Assembly (NCBI RefSeq): GCF_023015985.1
Contig: NZ_JALKAO010000001.1
Span: 1 to 64,000 of the forward strand
DNA length: 64,000 bases
Source: Marivita sp. S6314
Lineage (GTDB): Bacteria; Pseudomonadota; Alphaproteobacteria; Rhodobacterales; Rhodobacteraceae
Direction: 5' to 3'
Both the position numbers and the translations under genes were made by a program. Shown in pieces: positions 25,150 to 34,867 of this stretch (position 1 is its first letter; each line of letters starts with the position of its first letter). The notes under the pieces are model-generated. The model ran no database searches and was not told where the DNA came from. It saw nothing but the letters and a program-made list of their open reading frames with translations.

Positions 25150-28011
25150 ATGGCCGAGCTGAAGCAAATCGAAGTGCGCGGCGCACGCGAGCACAATCTC
25201 AAGAATATCGACGTGGATATCCCGCGGGATCAGCTTGTGGTGATCACCGGGCTGTCCGGGTCGGGGAAGTCCTCATTGGCGTTCGACACGATCTATGCCG
25301 AAGGCCAGCGCCGCTATGTGGAATCGCTGAGCGCCTATGCGCGGCAGTTCCTTGATATGATGGAAAAACCCGATGTGGATCACATCGCGGGGTTGAGCCC
25401 GGCGATTTCCATCGAACAGAAAACCACGTCCAAGAACCCACGCTCCACGGTCGGTACCGTGACCGAGATTTACGATTACATGCGCCTGTTGTTTGCGCGT
25501 GTCGGCACGCCATATAGCCCCGCCACCGGTCTGCCCATTGAGGCGCAGCAGGTGCAGGACATGGTCGACCGCGTGATGGCGATGGAGGAGGGCACGCGCG
25601 CCTATCTGCTTGCCCCAATCGTGCGCGACCGTAAGGGCGAATACCGCAAGGAATTCCTTGAACTGCGCAAGCAGGGCTTTCAGCGGGTCAAGGTGGATGG
25701 GGAATTCTACGAATTGGACGAGCCTCCGACGCTCGATAAGAAATTCCGCCACGACATCGACGTTGTGGTGGATCGCCTTGTCGTGAAAGAGGGGCTTGAG
25801 ACGCGTCTCGCCGACAGTTTCCGCACGGCGCTGGATCTGGCCGATGGCATCGCCATTCTGGAAACAGCACCAAGTGACGGCGAACCGGAACGGCACACGT
25901 TCTCTGAAAAATTTGCGTGCCCGGTTAGTGGCTTCACCATCTCGGAGATCGAACCGCGTTTGTTTTCGTTCAACGCGCCATTCGGGGCATGCCCGGACTG
26001 TGACGGTCTTGGGGTCGAACTGTTCTTTGACGAACGCCTCGTTGTGCCGGATGCCACGCTCAAGATCGCCGATGGCGCGCTGGCGCCGTGGCGTAAGGGC
26101 AAATCCCCGTATTTCCTGCAGACCATCGAAGCCATCGCCAAGCACTACGAATTCAACAAGAACTCCCGTTGGAAAGACCTTGATCCCTTTGTGCAGCAGG
26201 TCTTCCTCTATGGCTCGGGCGACGAAGAAATCCCGTTCCGGTATGACGAAGGTGGGCGTGTATATCAGGTGACGCGCACTTTCGAAGGCGTGATCCCGAA
26301 TATGGAACGCCGCTACCGTGAAACCGACAGCAACTGGATCCGCGAAGAGTTCGAGCGCTATCAGAACAACCGGTCCTGCGGCACCTGCGGTGGGTATCGC
26401 CTGCGGGAAGAGGCACTGGCGGTCAAGATCGCGGGTCTGCATGTCGGGCAGGTGGTGCAGATGTCCATCAAAGAGGCGTTTGAATGGTGCAATACGGTGC
26501 CGGACCACCTGACCAATCAGAAGAACGAGATTGCAAAGGCGATCCTGAAGGAAATCCGCGAACGTCTTGGGTTCCTGAACAATGTGGGCCTTGAATACCT
26601 GACCCTGTCCCGCAATGCCGGAACGCTGTCGGGGGGCGAAAGCCAACGTATCCGTCTGGCGTCGCAGATCGGCTCTGGCCTGACGGGCGTTCTGTATGTG
26701 CTGGATGAACCGTCCATCGGCCTGCACCAGCGCGACAATGACCGCCTGCTGGGCACACTGAAATCCCTGCGGGATCAGGGCAATACGGTCATCGTTGTGG
26801 AACATGACGAAGAGGCGATCCGCGAGGCGGATTACGTGTTCGACATCGGGCCGGGGGCCGGGGTGCATGGCGGGCAGGTGGTCAGCCACGGCACGCCGAA
26901 ACATGTGGCAGACGACCCGGCATCTCTGACCGGGCAATATCTGTCCGGATCGCGTGAAATCGCGGTTCCGACGACGCGGCGGAAGGGAAAGAAAAAGACG
27001 GTCAAGGTGGTCAAGGCCACCGGCAACAACCTGCAGAACGTTACGGCCGACTTCCCACTGGGCAAATTTGTCTGCGTGACGGGGGTGTCGGGCGGCGGAA
27101 AATCCACGCTGACGATTGAGACCCTGTTCAAAACCGCCTCCATGCGTTTGAACGGCGCGCGCCAGACGCCTGCACCATGCGAGACGATCAAGGGGTTGGA
27201 GCATCTGGACAAGGTGATCGACATCGACCAGCGCCCCATCGGCCGGACGCCGCGGTCGAACCCTGCGACCTATACCGGGGCGTTTACACCGATCCGTGAC
27301 TGGTTTGCGGGGCTGCCCGAAGCCAAGGCGCGGGGGTACAAGCCGGGACGGTTCAGCTTCAACGTCAAGGGTGGGCGGTGCGAGGCCTGCCAGGGCGATG
27401 GCGTGATCAAGATCGAGATGCATTTCCTGCCGGATGTCTATGTCACCTGCGAAACCTGCAAGGGCGCGCGCTACAATCGCGAAACACTAGAAATCAAGTT
27501 CAAAGGCAAAAGCATAGCCGACGTTCTTGATATGACGGTTGAAGATGCACAGGAGTTCTTCAAGGCGGTGCCAAGCATTCGGGACAAGATGGATGCGCTG
27601 GCGCGGGTTGGTCTGGGATATATCAAGGTGGGCCAGCAAGCGACAACCTTGTCCGGCGGTGAAGCGCAGCGCGTGAAGCTGTCCAAGGAACTGGCAAAAC
27701 GCTCGACCGGGCGCACGTTGTATATTCTGGATGAACCCACAACTGGCTTACATTTCGAAGATGTACGCAAACTTCTTGAAGTGTTGCATGAACTTGTTGA
27801 CCAAGGCAATTCGGTGATCGTGATCGAGCACAACCTTGATGTGATCAAAACCGCGGACTGGCTGATCGATATCGGCCCCGAAGGCGGCGATGGCGGGGGT
27901 CAAATCGTGGCAACAGGCACGCCGGAACAGGTGGCCGAGGTCACGGCATCCCATACTGGGCGGTACCTCAAACCCATGCTGCAGGCCAAGAAACCCCTCG
28001 CGGCCGAGTAA
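25150..28011 (+). CDS. uvrA: UvrABC system protein A
   Basis: The 953-residue protein is a complete UvrA, the damage-recognition ATPase of nucleotide excision repair. It has two ABC modules: Walker [10 protein letters not shown] at residues 34-42 and GVSGGGKST in the second half, two signature motifs ([16 protein letters not shown] and [18 protein letters not shown]), and paired CxxC zinc motifs ([27 protein letters not shown]). The N-terminal [20 protein letters not shown] is typical. A perfect LexA box lies upstream. The stop codon is only 5 bp from the end of the convergent Hint-domain gene. Confidence 0.98.
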   Translation: MAELKQIEVRGAREHNLKNIDVDIPRDQLVVITGLSGSGKSSLAFDTIYAEGQRRYVESLSAYARQFLDMMEKPDVDHIAGLSPAISIEQKTTSKNPRSTVGTVTEIYDYMRLLFARVGTPYSPATGLPIEAQQVQDMVDRVMAMEEGTRAYLLAPIVRDRKGEYRKEFLELRKQGFQRVKVDGEFYELDEPPTLDKKFRHDIDVVVDRLVVKEGLETRLADSFRTALDLADGIAILETAPSDGEPERHTFSEKFACPVSGFTISEIEPRLFSFNAPFGACPDCDGLGVELFFDERLVVPDATLKIADGALAPWRKGKSPYFLQTIEAIAKHYEFNKNSRWKDLDPFVQQVFLYGSGDEEIPFRYDEGGRVYQVTRTFEGVIPNMERRYRETDSNWIREEFERYQNNRSCGTCGGYRLREEALAVKIAGLHVGQVVQMSIKEAFEWCNTVPDHLTNQKNEIAKAILKEIRERLGFLNNVGLEYLTLSRNAGTLSGGESQRIRLASQIGSGLTGVLYVLDEPSIGLHQRDNDRLLGTLKSLRDQGNTVIVVEHDEEAIREADYVFDIGPGAGVHGGQVVSHGTPKHVADDPASLTGQYLSGSREIAVPTTRRKGKKKTVKVVKATGNNLQNVTADFPLGKFVCVTGVSGGGKSTLTIETLFKTASMRLNGARQTPAPCETIKGLEHLDKVIDIDQRPIGRTPRSNPATYTGAFTPIRDWFAGLPEAKARGYKPGRFSFNVKGGRCEACQGDGVIKIEMHFLPDVYVTCETCKGARYNRETLEIKFKGKSIADVLDMTVEDAQEFFKAVPSIRDKMDALARVGLGYIKVGQQATTLSGGEAQRVKLSKELAKRSTGRTLYILDEPTTGLHFEDVRKLLEVLHELVDQGNSVIVIEHNLDVIKTADWLIDIGPEGGDGGGQIVATGTPEQVAEVTASHTGRYLKPMLQAKKPLAAE

Positions 28012-28016
28012 TGCAA

Positions 28017-29621
28017 TCAGGCGGCGCGGGCAGTCAGCGCACGCGCTTCGTGTGATTTCAGGATCGGGCGCGCGGCCTGCCATCCGCTTGATTGCAGATC
28101 GGCAAGCTCTGGGAACAAGGCAAGGATCTCTGCCTGCGCCTCTGCATCAAAGCTTTTCGACATCATCGGGCCGGGCAGGTAGCTTTCGGAGGCCAGACCG
28201 CTGCTGTTCAAAATTTGATGACGGTCGAACAGCAGATGCACATAGGTGACCGGTGTGCCAGAGGCCACACGGGTGACGGTGCTGCCATTCACCAGATCTT
28301 TGGCTTTCACCAGAACTTCGGCTTCGCCAAACAGCAGTTCAGCCCAGATGTCGCGCACCAGCACACGGTGCTGCGGCGACAGCCACACGTCAGATTGCGC
28401 GCCGTAGGAACCCGCCGCAATCACCACGGGGGCAAAATCGCCCATCGCCTCGGTCTCGCGCGACCCGGCCCAGCGGACGGGCTGGGGGCCATCATCCAGC
28501 GTCAGAACCAGATCACCCTCGCGCAGGTCTTGAACGGGTTTCGGGCCGTCGGGCGTGTCAATCATCGTGCCCGCAACAAAGCAGGGCATCTGCGTGACCT
28601 GCACAATCGCGGTGTCCGAGTTTCCAAGCCCGTCGGTGATCGAGTAGTTGAAATAGACGGTTTCATTATCGGCATCAGCCAACACGGTCAGCGTGCCATC
28701 GGCATTCAACGTGACTTGCTGGCCGGATGTCAGGGTGACGGTGTCGCCCGCAACAACGGCGATGCCGTTGATATGGGTGACGGTGATCGTGCCCGCCGCG
28801 TTGACGTCATTGTTGGTGACATCAATCGTCTTTGTGCTGTTCAGACCGACATTCGCGGCGTCATCGACCGCCACAAGGTTGGCTTGCGCGGATCCACCGG
28901 CGATCAAGAGGTTTGTATCGTAAGACCCGTCGCTCAGGTCCGCCACCCCGATCTTGATCGTGTTGGCGACGCCCGGATTGACCGGGGCAGACACACTCAA
29001 AGTAACGGTAAACCCATCCATTTCAGTGTTATAGGTGTCGTTGTTCGTGCCCGAGAAATTGTCGTTATACAGATTGGGGGATGTGCTTCCGTTGATATTG
29101 CCAACCGACACCTGGCCAGATCCGACCGTCACGGTGGCCTGAACACCATTGATCCAGATGCCCACCGTATCAAGATAGGCTGAGTTGATGAATTCCGGGT
29201 ATTCTTCAGAGCTGATGACAAAATCTAGCGTCAGCATATTGCCGTTCGGCGTGAATTCGGCCTGCAGGAAGGCCACGTCGTAGATACTGGACGCACCGGC
29301 AAGCGCGCTGAAATCCGGATCACTGCTTGGCCCGTTGCCATGACTTGTCGTGGTTGACCCCGAGGTGTTCGTGTTCGTGGTTCCGGAGTTGTTGGTAATA
29401 TCCGTCGCGGTCCCGGTCGACAGGATCACTCCGGTGTCGCCCGGTGTCAGCACCGGCGAAATCGTGTCACCGTTTGTGTAAATGCCCGATGAGATCGCTT
29501 CGCCGCTGTAAAAGGTCCGGAGCGGGTCCGAATTGACGGTGATGCCTGCGCCAAAGATGGCTTGCGCCATGTCAAACGCCGAAGCGCCTGTGTTGATGGG
29601 AAGATCTTGTGCAATGGGCAT
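28017..29621 (-). CDS. Choice-of-anchor L / Hint-domain secreted protein
   Basis: The 534-residue acidic protein has three parts. Residues 1-245 resemble the choice-of-anchor L domain (FISSEEYPEF-type core seen as DFVISSEEYPEFINSAYLD). Residues 250-340 are a cadherin/tandem-type beta repeat (DGTLTVLADADNETVYFNYSITDGLGNSDTA). A Hint domain starts at Cys347 (PCFVAGTMIDTPDGPKPV) and ends near SESYLPGP. The Hint domain is the self-processing half-intein fold, here without a C-terminal extein. Classical signal peptide absent; such proteins are typically exported by type I secretion in this family, but no RTX nonapeptides are seen. Role inferred as cell-surface or adhesion. Confidence 0.8.
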   Translation of the reverse strand: MPIAQDLPINTGASAFDMAQAIFGAGITVNSDPLRTFYSGEAISSGIYTNGDTISPVLTPGDTGVILSTGTATDITNNSGTTNTNTSGSTTTSHGNGPSSDPDFSALAGASSIYDVAFLQAEFTPNGNMLTLDFVISSEEYPEFINSAYLDTVGIWINGVQATVTVGSGQVSVGNINGSTSPNLYNDNFSGTNNDTYNTEMDGFTVTLSVSAPVNPGVANTIKIGVADLSDGSYDTNLLIAGGSAQANLVAVDDAANVGLNSTKTIDVTNNDVNAAGTITVTHINGIAVVAGDTVTLTSGQQVTLNADGTLTVLADADNETVYFNYSITDGLGNSDTAIVQVTQMPCFVAGTMIDTPDGPKPVQDLREGDLVLTLDDGPQPVRWAGSRETEAMGDFAPVVIAAGSYGAQSDVWLSPQHRVLVRDIWAELLFGEAEVLVKAKDLVNGSTVTRVASGTPVTYVHLLFDRHQILNSSGLASESYLPGPMMSKSFDAEAQAEILALFPELADLQSSGWQAARPILKSHEARALTARAA

Positions 29622-29791
29622 ACAAACACCGTCTTACGAGAAACCAAAGGTGACCTTGGATCGCGCGGTAAGACGGCATTGATGGGAAGGAATTTAGGTA
29701 AATTCTTGGTACATGCGGGGCGATTGTTTCCAATCCTGCCGCAATCAGGATTCGGGCCGTTGTCGCATTTCGCCACGATGACAGGTTTGAC

Positions 29792-29815
29792 CGGGCAGAA
29801 TGTCCTCTGCCCGGA
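29792..29815 (-). terminator. Hairpin after the valine-pathway fusion gene
   Basis: CCGGGCAGA and TCTGCCCGG form a perfect 9-bp stem with a 6-nt loop, beginning about 9 bp downstream of the fusion gene stop codon on the minus strand. No strong T-tract follows, so termination may be partial or Rho-assisted. Confidence 0.6.
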
Positions 29816-29824
29816 CGTTATTCG

Positions 29825-31747
29825 CTAACCGTTTCTCTTGCGCGCCTCGAAACGCGGCAACATGGCCGAGAAATCCCGGCCGCGCCCGTCTTCTGCCTCG
29901 ACAAACCGGGCGTAGAGTTCGGTCGCGGACTGTCCAAGCGGCGTGTCGGCATCCGATGCTTCGGCGGCCTGCTGGCTAAGTCTCAGATCTTTCAGCATCA
30001 ATTCGGCTGCAAACCCCGGGGTGTAGTTGTTGTCGGCGGGGCTTTGCGGTCCCACGCCCGGCGCCGGACAATAGGCGTTCATCGACCAGCTATAGCCGGA
30101 CGAGGTGCTGACCACGTCGAACATCGCCTGCCGGTCAAGGCCCAGCTTATCGGCCAGCGCAAAGGCCTCGCAGGTGGCGATCATCGTGACGCCCAGGATC
30201 ATGTTGTTGCAGATCTTGGCGGCCTGACCGTTTCCAGATGCGCCACAATGCACCGACTTCTGGCCCATGATGTCGAAGAGGGGCAGGGCGGTGGCATAGG
30301 CCTTTTCCGATCCCCCGACCATAAATGTCAGCGTGCCTGCTGACGCGCCTCCGATACCACCGGACACCGGCGCATCCAGCGGCAGGAGACCGGCCGCTTC
30401 GGCCTCTGCCGCGACGGCGCGGGCGCTTTCGACGTCCACGGTGGAGCAATCCAGCAGGGCTGCGCCGGATTTCATGGCCGGGATCACCTCGGACGCCACG
30501 CTGCGCAGGATGTCTCCGTTGGGCAGCATCGTGATGACCACATCTGCGACTGCGGCGGCCTCGGCCGCTGTTGCGGCCCGGGTCACGCCCTCCACACTGA
30601 CATCCATCGTATCAAAGCCAACCACCGTATGACCGGCGGCTGCCAGATTTGCCGCCATTGGCGCGCCCATATTCCCCAAGCCAATAAATCCGATCTTCAT
30701 TCCGCGCTCCTCTTGTTCGAATGTCAGTTTCTCACCCATGACCGGGCGCAGCATGGCTGCGACGTCGACGGACGGAACCTTTGCCAGATCATGCCGCCAT
30801 TTCGGCGATTTGTCTTTGTCGATGATGACCGCGCGGATGCCTTCGATGAAATCACCTTTCTCCATGCTGCGCGAGGTGAAGCGGTATTCAAGCTCGAGCG
30901 CCTTGCGGATATCGAGCGTGCCTGCGCGCAGGCGGTGGATGATTTCGAGTGCACATTCCATCGACAGCGGCGCGTTGCGGGACAGCTTCTTGAGCGCCGC
31001 TTCGGCAAAATCGCTGCTGTCCCGCGACAGGGTGTTGACGATATCGCTGAGCCGCGCGCCGCCAAACGCCATGTCGATCTGAGGCTGGCTGGTGCGCAGC
31101 GGGGCGTCGGGGGGCACCTGTGCCGCGTCTTCCAGCGCCTTGACATCGCCAGTGGCGCAAAGTGTCGATTTCAGCGCAGTCCATTGGTCTTCGGGGATGT
31201 ACAGGTCGGCAAACCCGACATAGATCGCATCGCCGGGGCCCATTCGGTCGGCGGTGAGGCCCAGATATTCCCCAAGCCGTCCCGGCGCGCGCGCCAGCAG
31301 GTAGGACCCGCCCACATCCGGGATCAGACCAATGCCGCATTCCGGCATGGCGATCTGGCTGCTGTCCCCGACAATCCGGTGCGACCCGTGGCATCCAACG
31401 CCAACACCGCCGCCCATGGTAAAGCCTTGCAGGAAACTGACCACGGGTTTGGGATATTCGGCGATCAGCGCATTCATCCGGTATTCGTCGCGCCAGAATT
31501 TCTGGCCGTAGGCATAGTCGCCCGCTGTGCCGGTGGCATACATTTCGGCAATATCACCGCCAGCGCAGAACGCCTTGTCACCTTCGGCATCAATCACGAT
31601 CACCTTGACGGTCGACTCTGCGCGCCAGGCCCACAGCGCGGCTTCGATCTCAAGGCACATCTGGTAAGTGAGCGCATTCAGCGCCTTGGGGCGTTGCAAC
31701 GTGATGCGGCCGGCATGGCCGTCCTGGCGAATGTGGATGTCGGTCAT
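29825..31747 (-). CDS. Fused 3-hydroxyisobutyryl-CoA hydrolase / 3-hydroxyisobutyrate dehydrogenase
   Basis: This 640-residue protein joins two successive enzymes of valine catabolism. Residues 1-349 are an enoyl-CoA hydratase/isomerase-family HIBYL-CoA hydrolase (KAFCAGGDIAEMY, GFTMGGGVGVGCHG, MPECGIGLIPDVGGSYLLARA). Residues 350-640 are a full MmsB-type dehydrogenase (MKIGFIGLGNMGAPMAANL for NAD binding, APVSGGIGGASAGTL, catalytic Lys511 in NGQAAKICNNM). The junction runs straight through a GAGGAG ribosome site and the MmsB ATG at 30698-30700, so a loss of the normal stop or frame between two adjacent genes is evident. Either a true fusion or a one-base error; separate MmsB translation remains possible. 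Confidence 0.85.
   Translation of the reverse strand: MTDIHIRQDGHAGRITLQRPKALNALTYQMCLEIEAALWAWRAESTVKVIVIDAEGDKAFCAGGDIAEMYATGTAGDYAYGQKFWRDEYRMNALIAEYPKPVVSFLQGFTMGGGVGVGCHGSHRIVGDSSQIAMPECGIGLIPDVGGSYLLARAPGRLGEYLGLTADRMGPGDAIYVGFADLYIPEDQWTALKSTLCATGDVKALEDAAQVPPDAPLRTSQPQIDMAFGGARLSDIVNTLSRDSSDFAEAALKKLSRNAPLSMECALEIIHRLRAGTLDIRKALELEYRFTSRSMEKGDFIEGIRAVIIDKDKSPKWRHDLAKVPSVDVAAMLRPVMGEKLTFEQEERGMKIGFIGLGNMGAPMAANLAAAGHTVVGFDTMDVSVEGVTRAATAAEAAAVADVVITMLPNGDILRSVASEVIPAMKSGAALLDCSTVDVESARAVAAEAEAAGLLPLDAPVSGGIGGASAGTLTFMVGGSEKAYATALPLFDIMGQKSVHCGASGNGQAAKICNNMILGVTMIATCEAFALADKLGLDRQAMFDVVSTSSGYSWSMNAYCPAPGVGPQSPADNNYTPGFAAELMLKDLRLSQQAAEASDADTPLGQSATELYARFVEAEDGRGRDFSAMLPRFEARKRNG
30698..30712 (-). 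promoter_or_regulatory. Internal ribosome binding site and start codon inside the fusion gene
   Basis: On the minus strand GAGGAG (30707-30712) precedes an ATG (30698-30700) by 6 bases, exactly at the first residue of the MmsB-type domain. This is what a stand-alone mmsB start would look like, and it encodes the linker residues EERG within the fused frame. Confidence 0.7.
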
Positions 31748-31776
31748 ATGCGGGTTGCCTTCTGGTCAGCGGGGGC

Positions 31777-31834
31777 AGGGGGCGTTGCCCCCTCGGCCTG
31801 CGGCCTCACCCCCAAGGTATTTTTGAAACAGAGA
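31777..31834 (-). repeat. 3'-UTR repeat element, copy 1
   Basis: On the minus strand, 3 bp after the acyl-CoA dehydrogenase stop, a 26-bp core (31809-31834, beginning TCTCTGTTTC and ending ACCTTGGGGG) is followed by a weak GGCC-GCA-GGCC stem and a 7-bp hairpin AGGGGGC/GCCCCCT (31777-31793). The core matches 24 of 26 bases in a second element at 50016-50041, which is followed by the same style of hairpins. Confidence 0.75.
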
Positions 31835-31837
31835 CGA

Positions 31838-32977
31838 TCAGGAAGCCAGCATTTGGCGGGCCACGATCAGGCGCATGATTTCATTTGTGCCTTCAAGGAT
31901 CTGGTGGACCCGCAGGTCGCGGACCAGCTTTTCAATGCCGTAATCGGCCAGATAGCCATAGCCGCCATGCAGCTGCAGGCACTGGTCCACGACATTGCTG
32001 CCGGTTTCGGTGACGAATTTCTTGGCCATGGCGCAGAATTTCGTGGCGTCCGGCGCGCCGGTGTCCAGCTTCCATGCCGCCTGGCGCAGGAAGGTGCGGG
32101 CGGCCTGCAGCTCGATCTCCATATCGGCAAGGCGGAATTGCAAGGCCTGAAACTGGTCGATGGATTTGCCGAAGGCCTTGCGCTCAGCCATGTAGGCCAA
32201 TGTTGCATCCAATCCGGTTTGTGCGGCGCCCAGCGAACAGGCTGCGATGTTCAAGCGCCCGCCATCGAGACCGGCCATCGCGTATTTGAAGCCCTGACCC
32301 TCTTCGCCCAGCAAGTTGTCGGACGGGATCTTGCAGTCGTCAAACTGCACCTGACGGGTGGGTTGCGACCGCCAGCCCATCTTGTCTTCCAGCCCGCCAA
32401 AGCTCAGCCCCGGTGTTCCGTCTTCGATCAGGACTGCAGAAACACCCCTTGGCCCGTCTTCCCCGGTGCGCACCATTGCCACGTAGAGGTCAGAATACCC
32501 GCCGCCCGAGATGAACGCCTTGGTGCCGTTCAGCGTGTAGCCTTCATTGGTGCGATCCGCGCGGGTTTTGAGGGCGGCCGCATCCGACCCGCTGCCCGGT
32601 TCGGTCAGGCAATAGCTGAGCACGGTTTCCATGGTCATGGCCTTGGGCAACACGCGCGCTTTCATGTCGTCGCTGGCGAAGGTGTCGATCATCTTGGCGC
32701 ACATGTTGTGGATCGACAGGAACGCCGCGACCGAAGGACAGGCCATCGAGAGCGCTTCGAACACCAGTGTCGCATCCAGCCGCGACAGGCCGGTGCCGCC
32801 GCTGTCCTCGGACACGTAGAGTCCGGCAAAGCCAAGCGCGCCGATCTGGGGCCACAGCTCTTTCGGGATGGTGCCTTGCGCTTCCCAGTCCCGTGCATGC
32901 GGCGCGATATTGTCCTGGCCAAAGGCATAGGCCATGTCGAAAATCGCGGTTTGCTCTTCGCTCAGGGCAAAATCCAT
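31838..32977 (-). CDS. Acyl-CoA dehydrogenase, probable isobutyryl-CoA dehydrogenase
   Basis: The 379-residue FAD enzyme has the acyl-CoA dehydrogenase signatures CLTEPGSGSDAAALKT and QLHGGYGYLADYGIEKLVRD, and the catalytic glutamate in QILEGTNEIMR near residue 364. The segment GGRLNIAACSLGAAQ is typical of the ACAD8-like isobutyryl-CoA branch. It oxidises isobutyryl-CoA to methacrylyl-CoA. It lies 90 bp upstream of the hydrolase/dehydrogenase fusion on the same strand and is likely co-transcribed. Substrate assigned from family and context. Confidence 0.9.
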   Translation of the reverse strand: MDFALSEEQTAIFDMAYAFGQDNIAPHARDWEAQGTIPKELWPQIGALGFAGLYVSEDSGGTGLSRLDATLVFEALSMACPSVAAFLSIHNMCAKMIDTFASDDMKARVLPKAMTMETVLSYCLTEPGSGSDAAALKTRADRTNEGYTLNGTKAFISGGGYSDLYVAMVRTGEDGPRGVSAVLIEDGTPGLSFGGLEDKMGWRSQPTRQVQFDDCKIPSDNLLGEEGQGFKYAMAGLDGGRLNIAACSLGAAQTGLDATLAYMAERKAFGKSIDQFQALQFRLADMEIELQAARTFLRQAAWKLDTGAPDATKFCAMAKKFVTETGSNVVDQCLQLHGGYGYLADYGIEKLVRDLRVHQILEGTNEIMRLIVARQMLAS

Positions 32978-33050
32978 CGCGGTGCTCCTCCCGGTGTCTG
33001 TGAATTGAACACGCGTTTAATTGCCAACTGTTTCAGGAGTTTTGCAAGCC

Positions 33051-34178
33051 TCAAAGCCCGTCGTGAAACGCATCGACAAGATCTGCGACAACGGCCCGCA
33101 TCTGGGCGTCCTGATCCGCGCCCGTTGCTTTGGCCGAGGCCGCAACCGCGCGTTGCCGTGTGGTGCCGTTGCCCTTGGCGACGATGTCCTTGCTGAACTC
33201 CACGTCGCGCACGCATTGCAGGACACCGGCGTCTTCTTCGATCAGCTCCATCAACTCGTGCATCAGGTCCGGCATGGAGACAATTTCACCGCGTCCAAAA
33301 TCGATCAGCCCGTCGCTGATGCCGTAGCGCTGCGCGCGCCAGCGGTTTTCGCCGATGAGAAACGGATCGTAGCGCCGCCAGCGCTGGTTGCGCACCCGCA
33401 GCCGCCACAGCATGCGCATCAGGCATTGGTTCAGGGCTGCAAGGGTCAGCGTGTGGTCAATGCTCGGCTGCACATCCATGATGCGCGTCTCCAGCGTGGG
33501 AAACTGCGCCGAGGGCCGCAGGTCCCACCAGATCTTGGAACTGTCTTCGATTGTGCCAATGTCGATCAGCACCTGCACCGACCGTTCGTATTCCGACCAG
33601 TTGTCAAACTGCGGCGGCAGGCCGGTGCGGGGCAGGTTGTCGAACACCGAAATGCGGTAGGACGCCAGACCGGTATCTTCGCCCTGCCAGAAGGGTGACG
33701 AGGTTGAGAGCGCCAGCAGATGCGGCAGGAAATACGCCATCTGTCCCATCAGGTCAGCGCGCAGCGCGTTGTCGTTTAGCCCGACATGCACATGCATGCC
33801 GCAGATCAACATCCGCCGGACCACGCCGCCAAGCGCGTCTTGCAGATCGTTGTAACGGTCCTTGTCAGTATGGTGTTGCCGCTTCCAATCGCCGAACGGA
33901 TGGCAGGAGGCCGCGATTGGGGCAAGGTTGTGCTCTTTCGCGCAGCGCGCGACCGTGCTGCGCAGACGCTTGAGATCCTCCCGCGCTTCGCTGATATTGG
34001 CACAGACCTTGGTGCCGATCTCGATCTGGCATTGCAGGAATTCGGGGCTGACCTGTTTTTCCAGTTCCGCCGCGCAGGCCGTCATCAGGTCTTCCGGCGC
34101 TTCGGCCAGCGCATAGCTGTCGAGGTCCACCAGCAAGTATTCCTCTTCGATGCCGATTGTGAAGTCTGGTTCCTGCAT
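33051..34178 (-). CDS. Carboxylate-amine ligase, YbdK family
   Basis: The 375-residue protein belongs to the GCS2/YbdK group of glutamate-cysteine-ligase-like enzymes. It starts with the diagnostic [14 protein letters not shown] and contains [28 protein letters not shown] and [11 protein letters not shown], which form the ATP- and metal-binding site. Members form an amide bond between a carboxylate and an amine; the E. coli protein has weak glutamate-cysteine ligase activity. True substrate here is unknown. It is monocistronic, between the valine-pathway operon and an unknown gene. Confidence 0.9.
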   Translation of the reverse strand: MQEPDFTIGIEEEYLLVDLDSYALAEAPEDLMTACAAELEKQVSPEFLQCQIEIGTKVCANISEAREDLKRLRSTVARCAKEHNLAPIAASCHPFGDWKRQHHTDKDRYNDLQDALGGVVRRMLICGMHVHVGLNDNALRADLMGQMAYFLPHLLALSTSSPFWQGEDTGLASYRISVFDNLPRTGLPPQFDNWSEYERSVQVLIDIGTIEDSSKIWWDLRPSAQFPTLETRIMDVQPSIDHTLTLAALNQCLMRMLWRLRVRNQRWRRYDPFLIGENRWRAQRYGISDGLIDFGRGEIVSMPDLMHELMELIEEDAGVLQCVRDVEFSKDIVAKGNGTTRQRAVAASAKATGADQDAQMRAVVADLVDAFHDGL

Positions 34179-34248
34179 GACGCGTCCCCCCTACGTGTTA
34201 TTTCAGGTGAGTTTACGGACTGAGGGAGATTTGTCACTTGTTGCTGGA

Positions 34249-34680
34249 TCAGGCGCTTTCCGCGGCCCCGTCGTTGAGCATTTCGGCAATCGATCTGTGC
34301 GGGATGCCAAGGGCTTCCAAGGCGGCTTCCTCGCTATCTTGCACGATGGCAACAACACCACTTTCCGGCGTCCAGCCGTTCTTGCCGATATTGGCCGCCT
34401 GACGCCCAATCGGGGTTGTGGCGAGGTAGACCATAAACGTCTCAACACCCGTGCTGGCCAGCGTTTCGATCTTGGCCGCCTGCAATTCCATGAATTTCGG
34501 AAAATCCCGGTCGATATCGGTCAGACGCGTCATATCGACAAGGTGCCGCAGACCGGGGCGCGCATCGGGGTTCTGGGCGAAGGCCGCAAAGGCTTCGGCG
34601 CTTTCCTGCACCAGCATCACACCGGTGTAGCGCACGAAGACAAGGTTATGCTCTGGAAGAATATCAACAGTAATCGGCAT
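34249..34680 (-). CDS. Hypothetical protein, possible STAS/SpoIIAA-like fold
   Basis: This 143-residue soluble protein is not recognised with confidence. Its pattern, a strand (NLVFVRYTGVM), a helix (SAEAFAAFAQNP), a strand ending in VDMTRLTDIDRDF, a helix rich in Gln and Ala, and then VETFMVYLATTP, resembles the SpoIIAA/STAS-like proteins that sit alone in proteobacterial genomes. The ATG at 34680 is preferred over an upstream one at 34743, because the family-like region begins with PITVDIL. Function unknown. Confidence 0.6.
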   Translation of the reverse strand: MPITVDILPEHNLVFVRYTGVMLVQESAEAFAAFAQNPDARPGLRHLVDMTRLTDIDRDFPKFMELQAAKIETLASTGVETFMVYLATTPIGRQAANIGKNGWTPESGVVAIVQDSEEAALEALGIPHRSIAEMLNDGAAESA

Positions 34681-34835
34681 CTCAGCGTTCTCAAAACGAC
34701 GGTTTAACCACACAGTTGTTGAACAGGATTGATTTTGGATCAATCTGTTACGGAAGGATTGACGTGGCGTTAGTTGTTTCCGCCGCCCGGTTTTTCGAAC
34801 GCATTTGCCAATGGATCACCCGGCCTTAAACGTCA

Positions 34836-34861
34836 GCAGGGCGGCGTATTCGCCGCCCTGC
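34836..34861 (-). terminator. Hairpin downstream of mmsA
   Basis: An 11-bp stem (arms from 34836-34846 and 34851-34861, core CAGGGCGGCG/CGCCGCCCTG) with the loop TATT starts 6 bp after the mmsA stop codon on the minus strand. No T-tract follows. Confidence 0.7.
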
Positions 34862-34867
34862 AAGGGA

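Noticed and set aside
25273-27423. 716-codon open frame on the minus strand within uvrA
   Set aside because: Exact shadow of uvrA with no ribosome site or recognisable motif; the uvrA frame carries all ABC and zinc motifs.
30629-33196. Long plus-strand open frame of 855 codons opposite the valine genes
   Set aside because: It is a high-GC antisense shadow of the fusion gene and the acyl-CoA dehydrogenase, rich in His and Arg, with no domain, and it spans gene borders.
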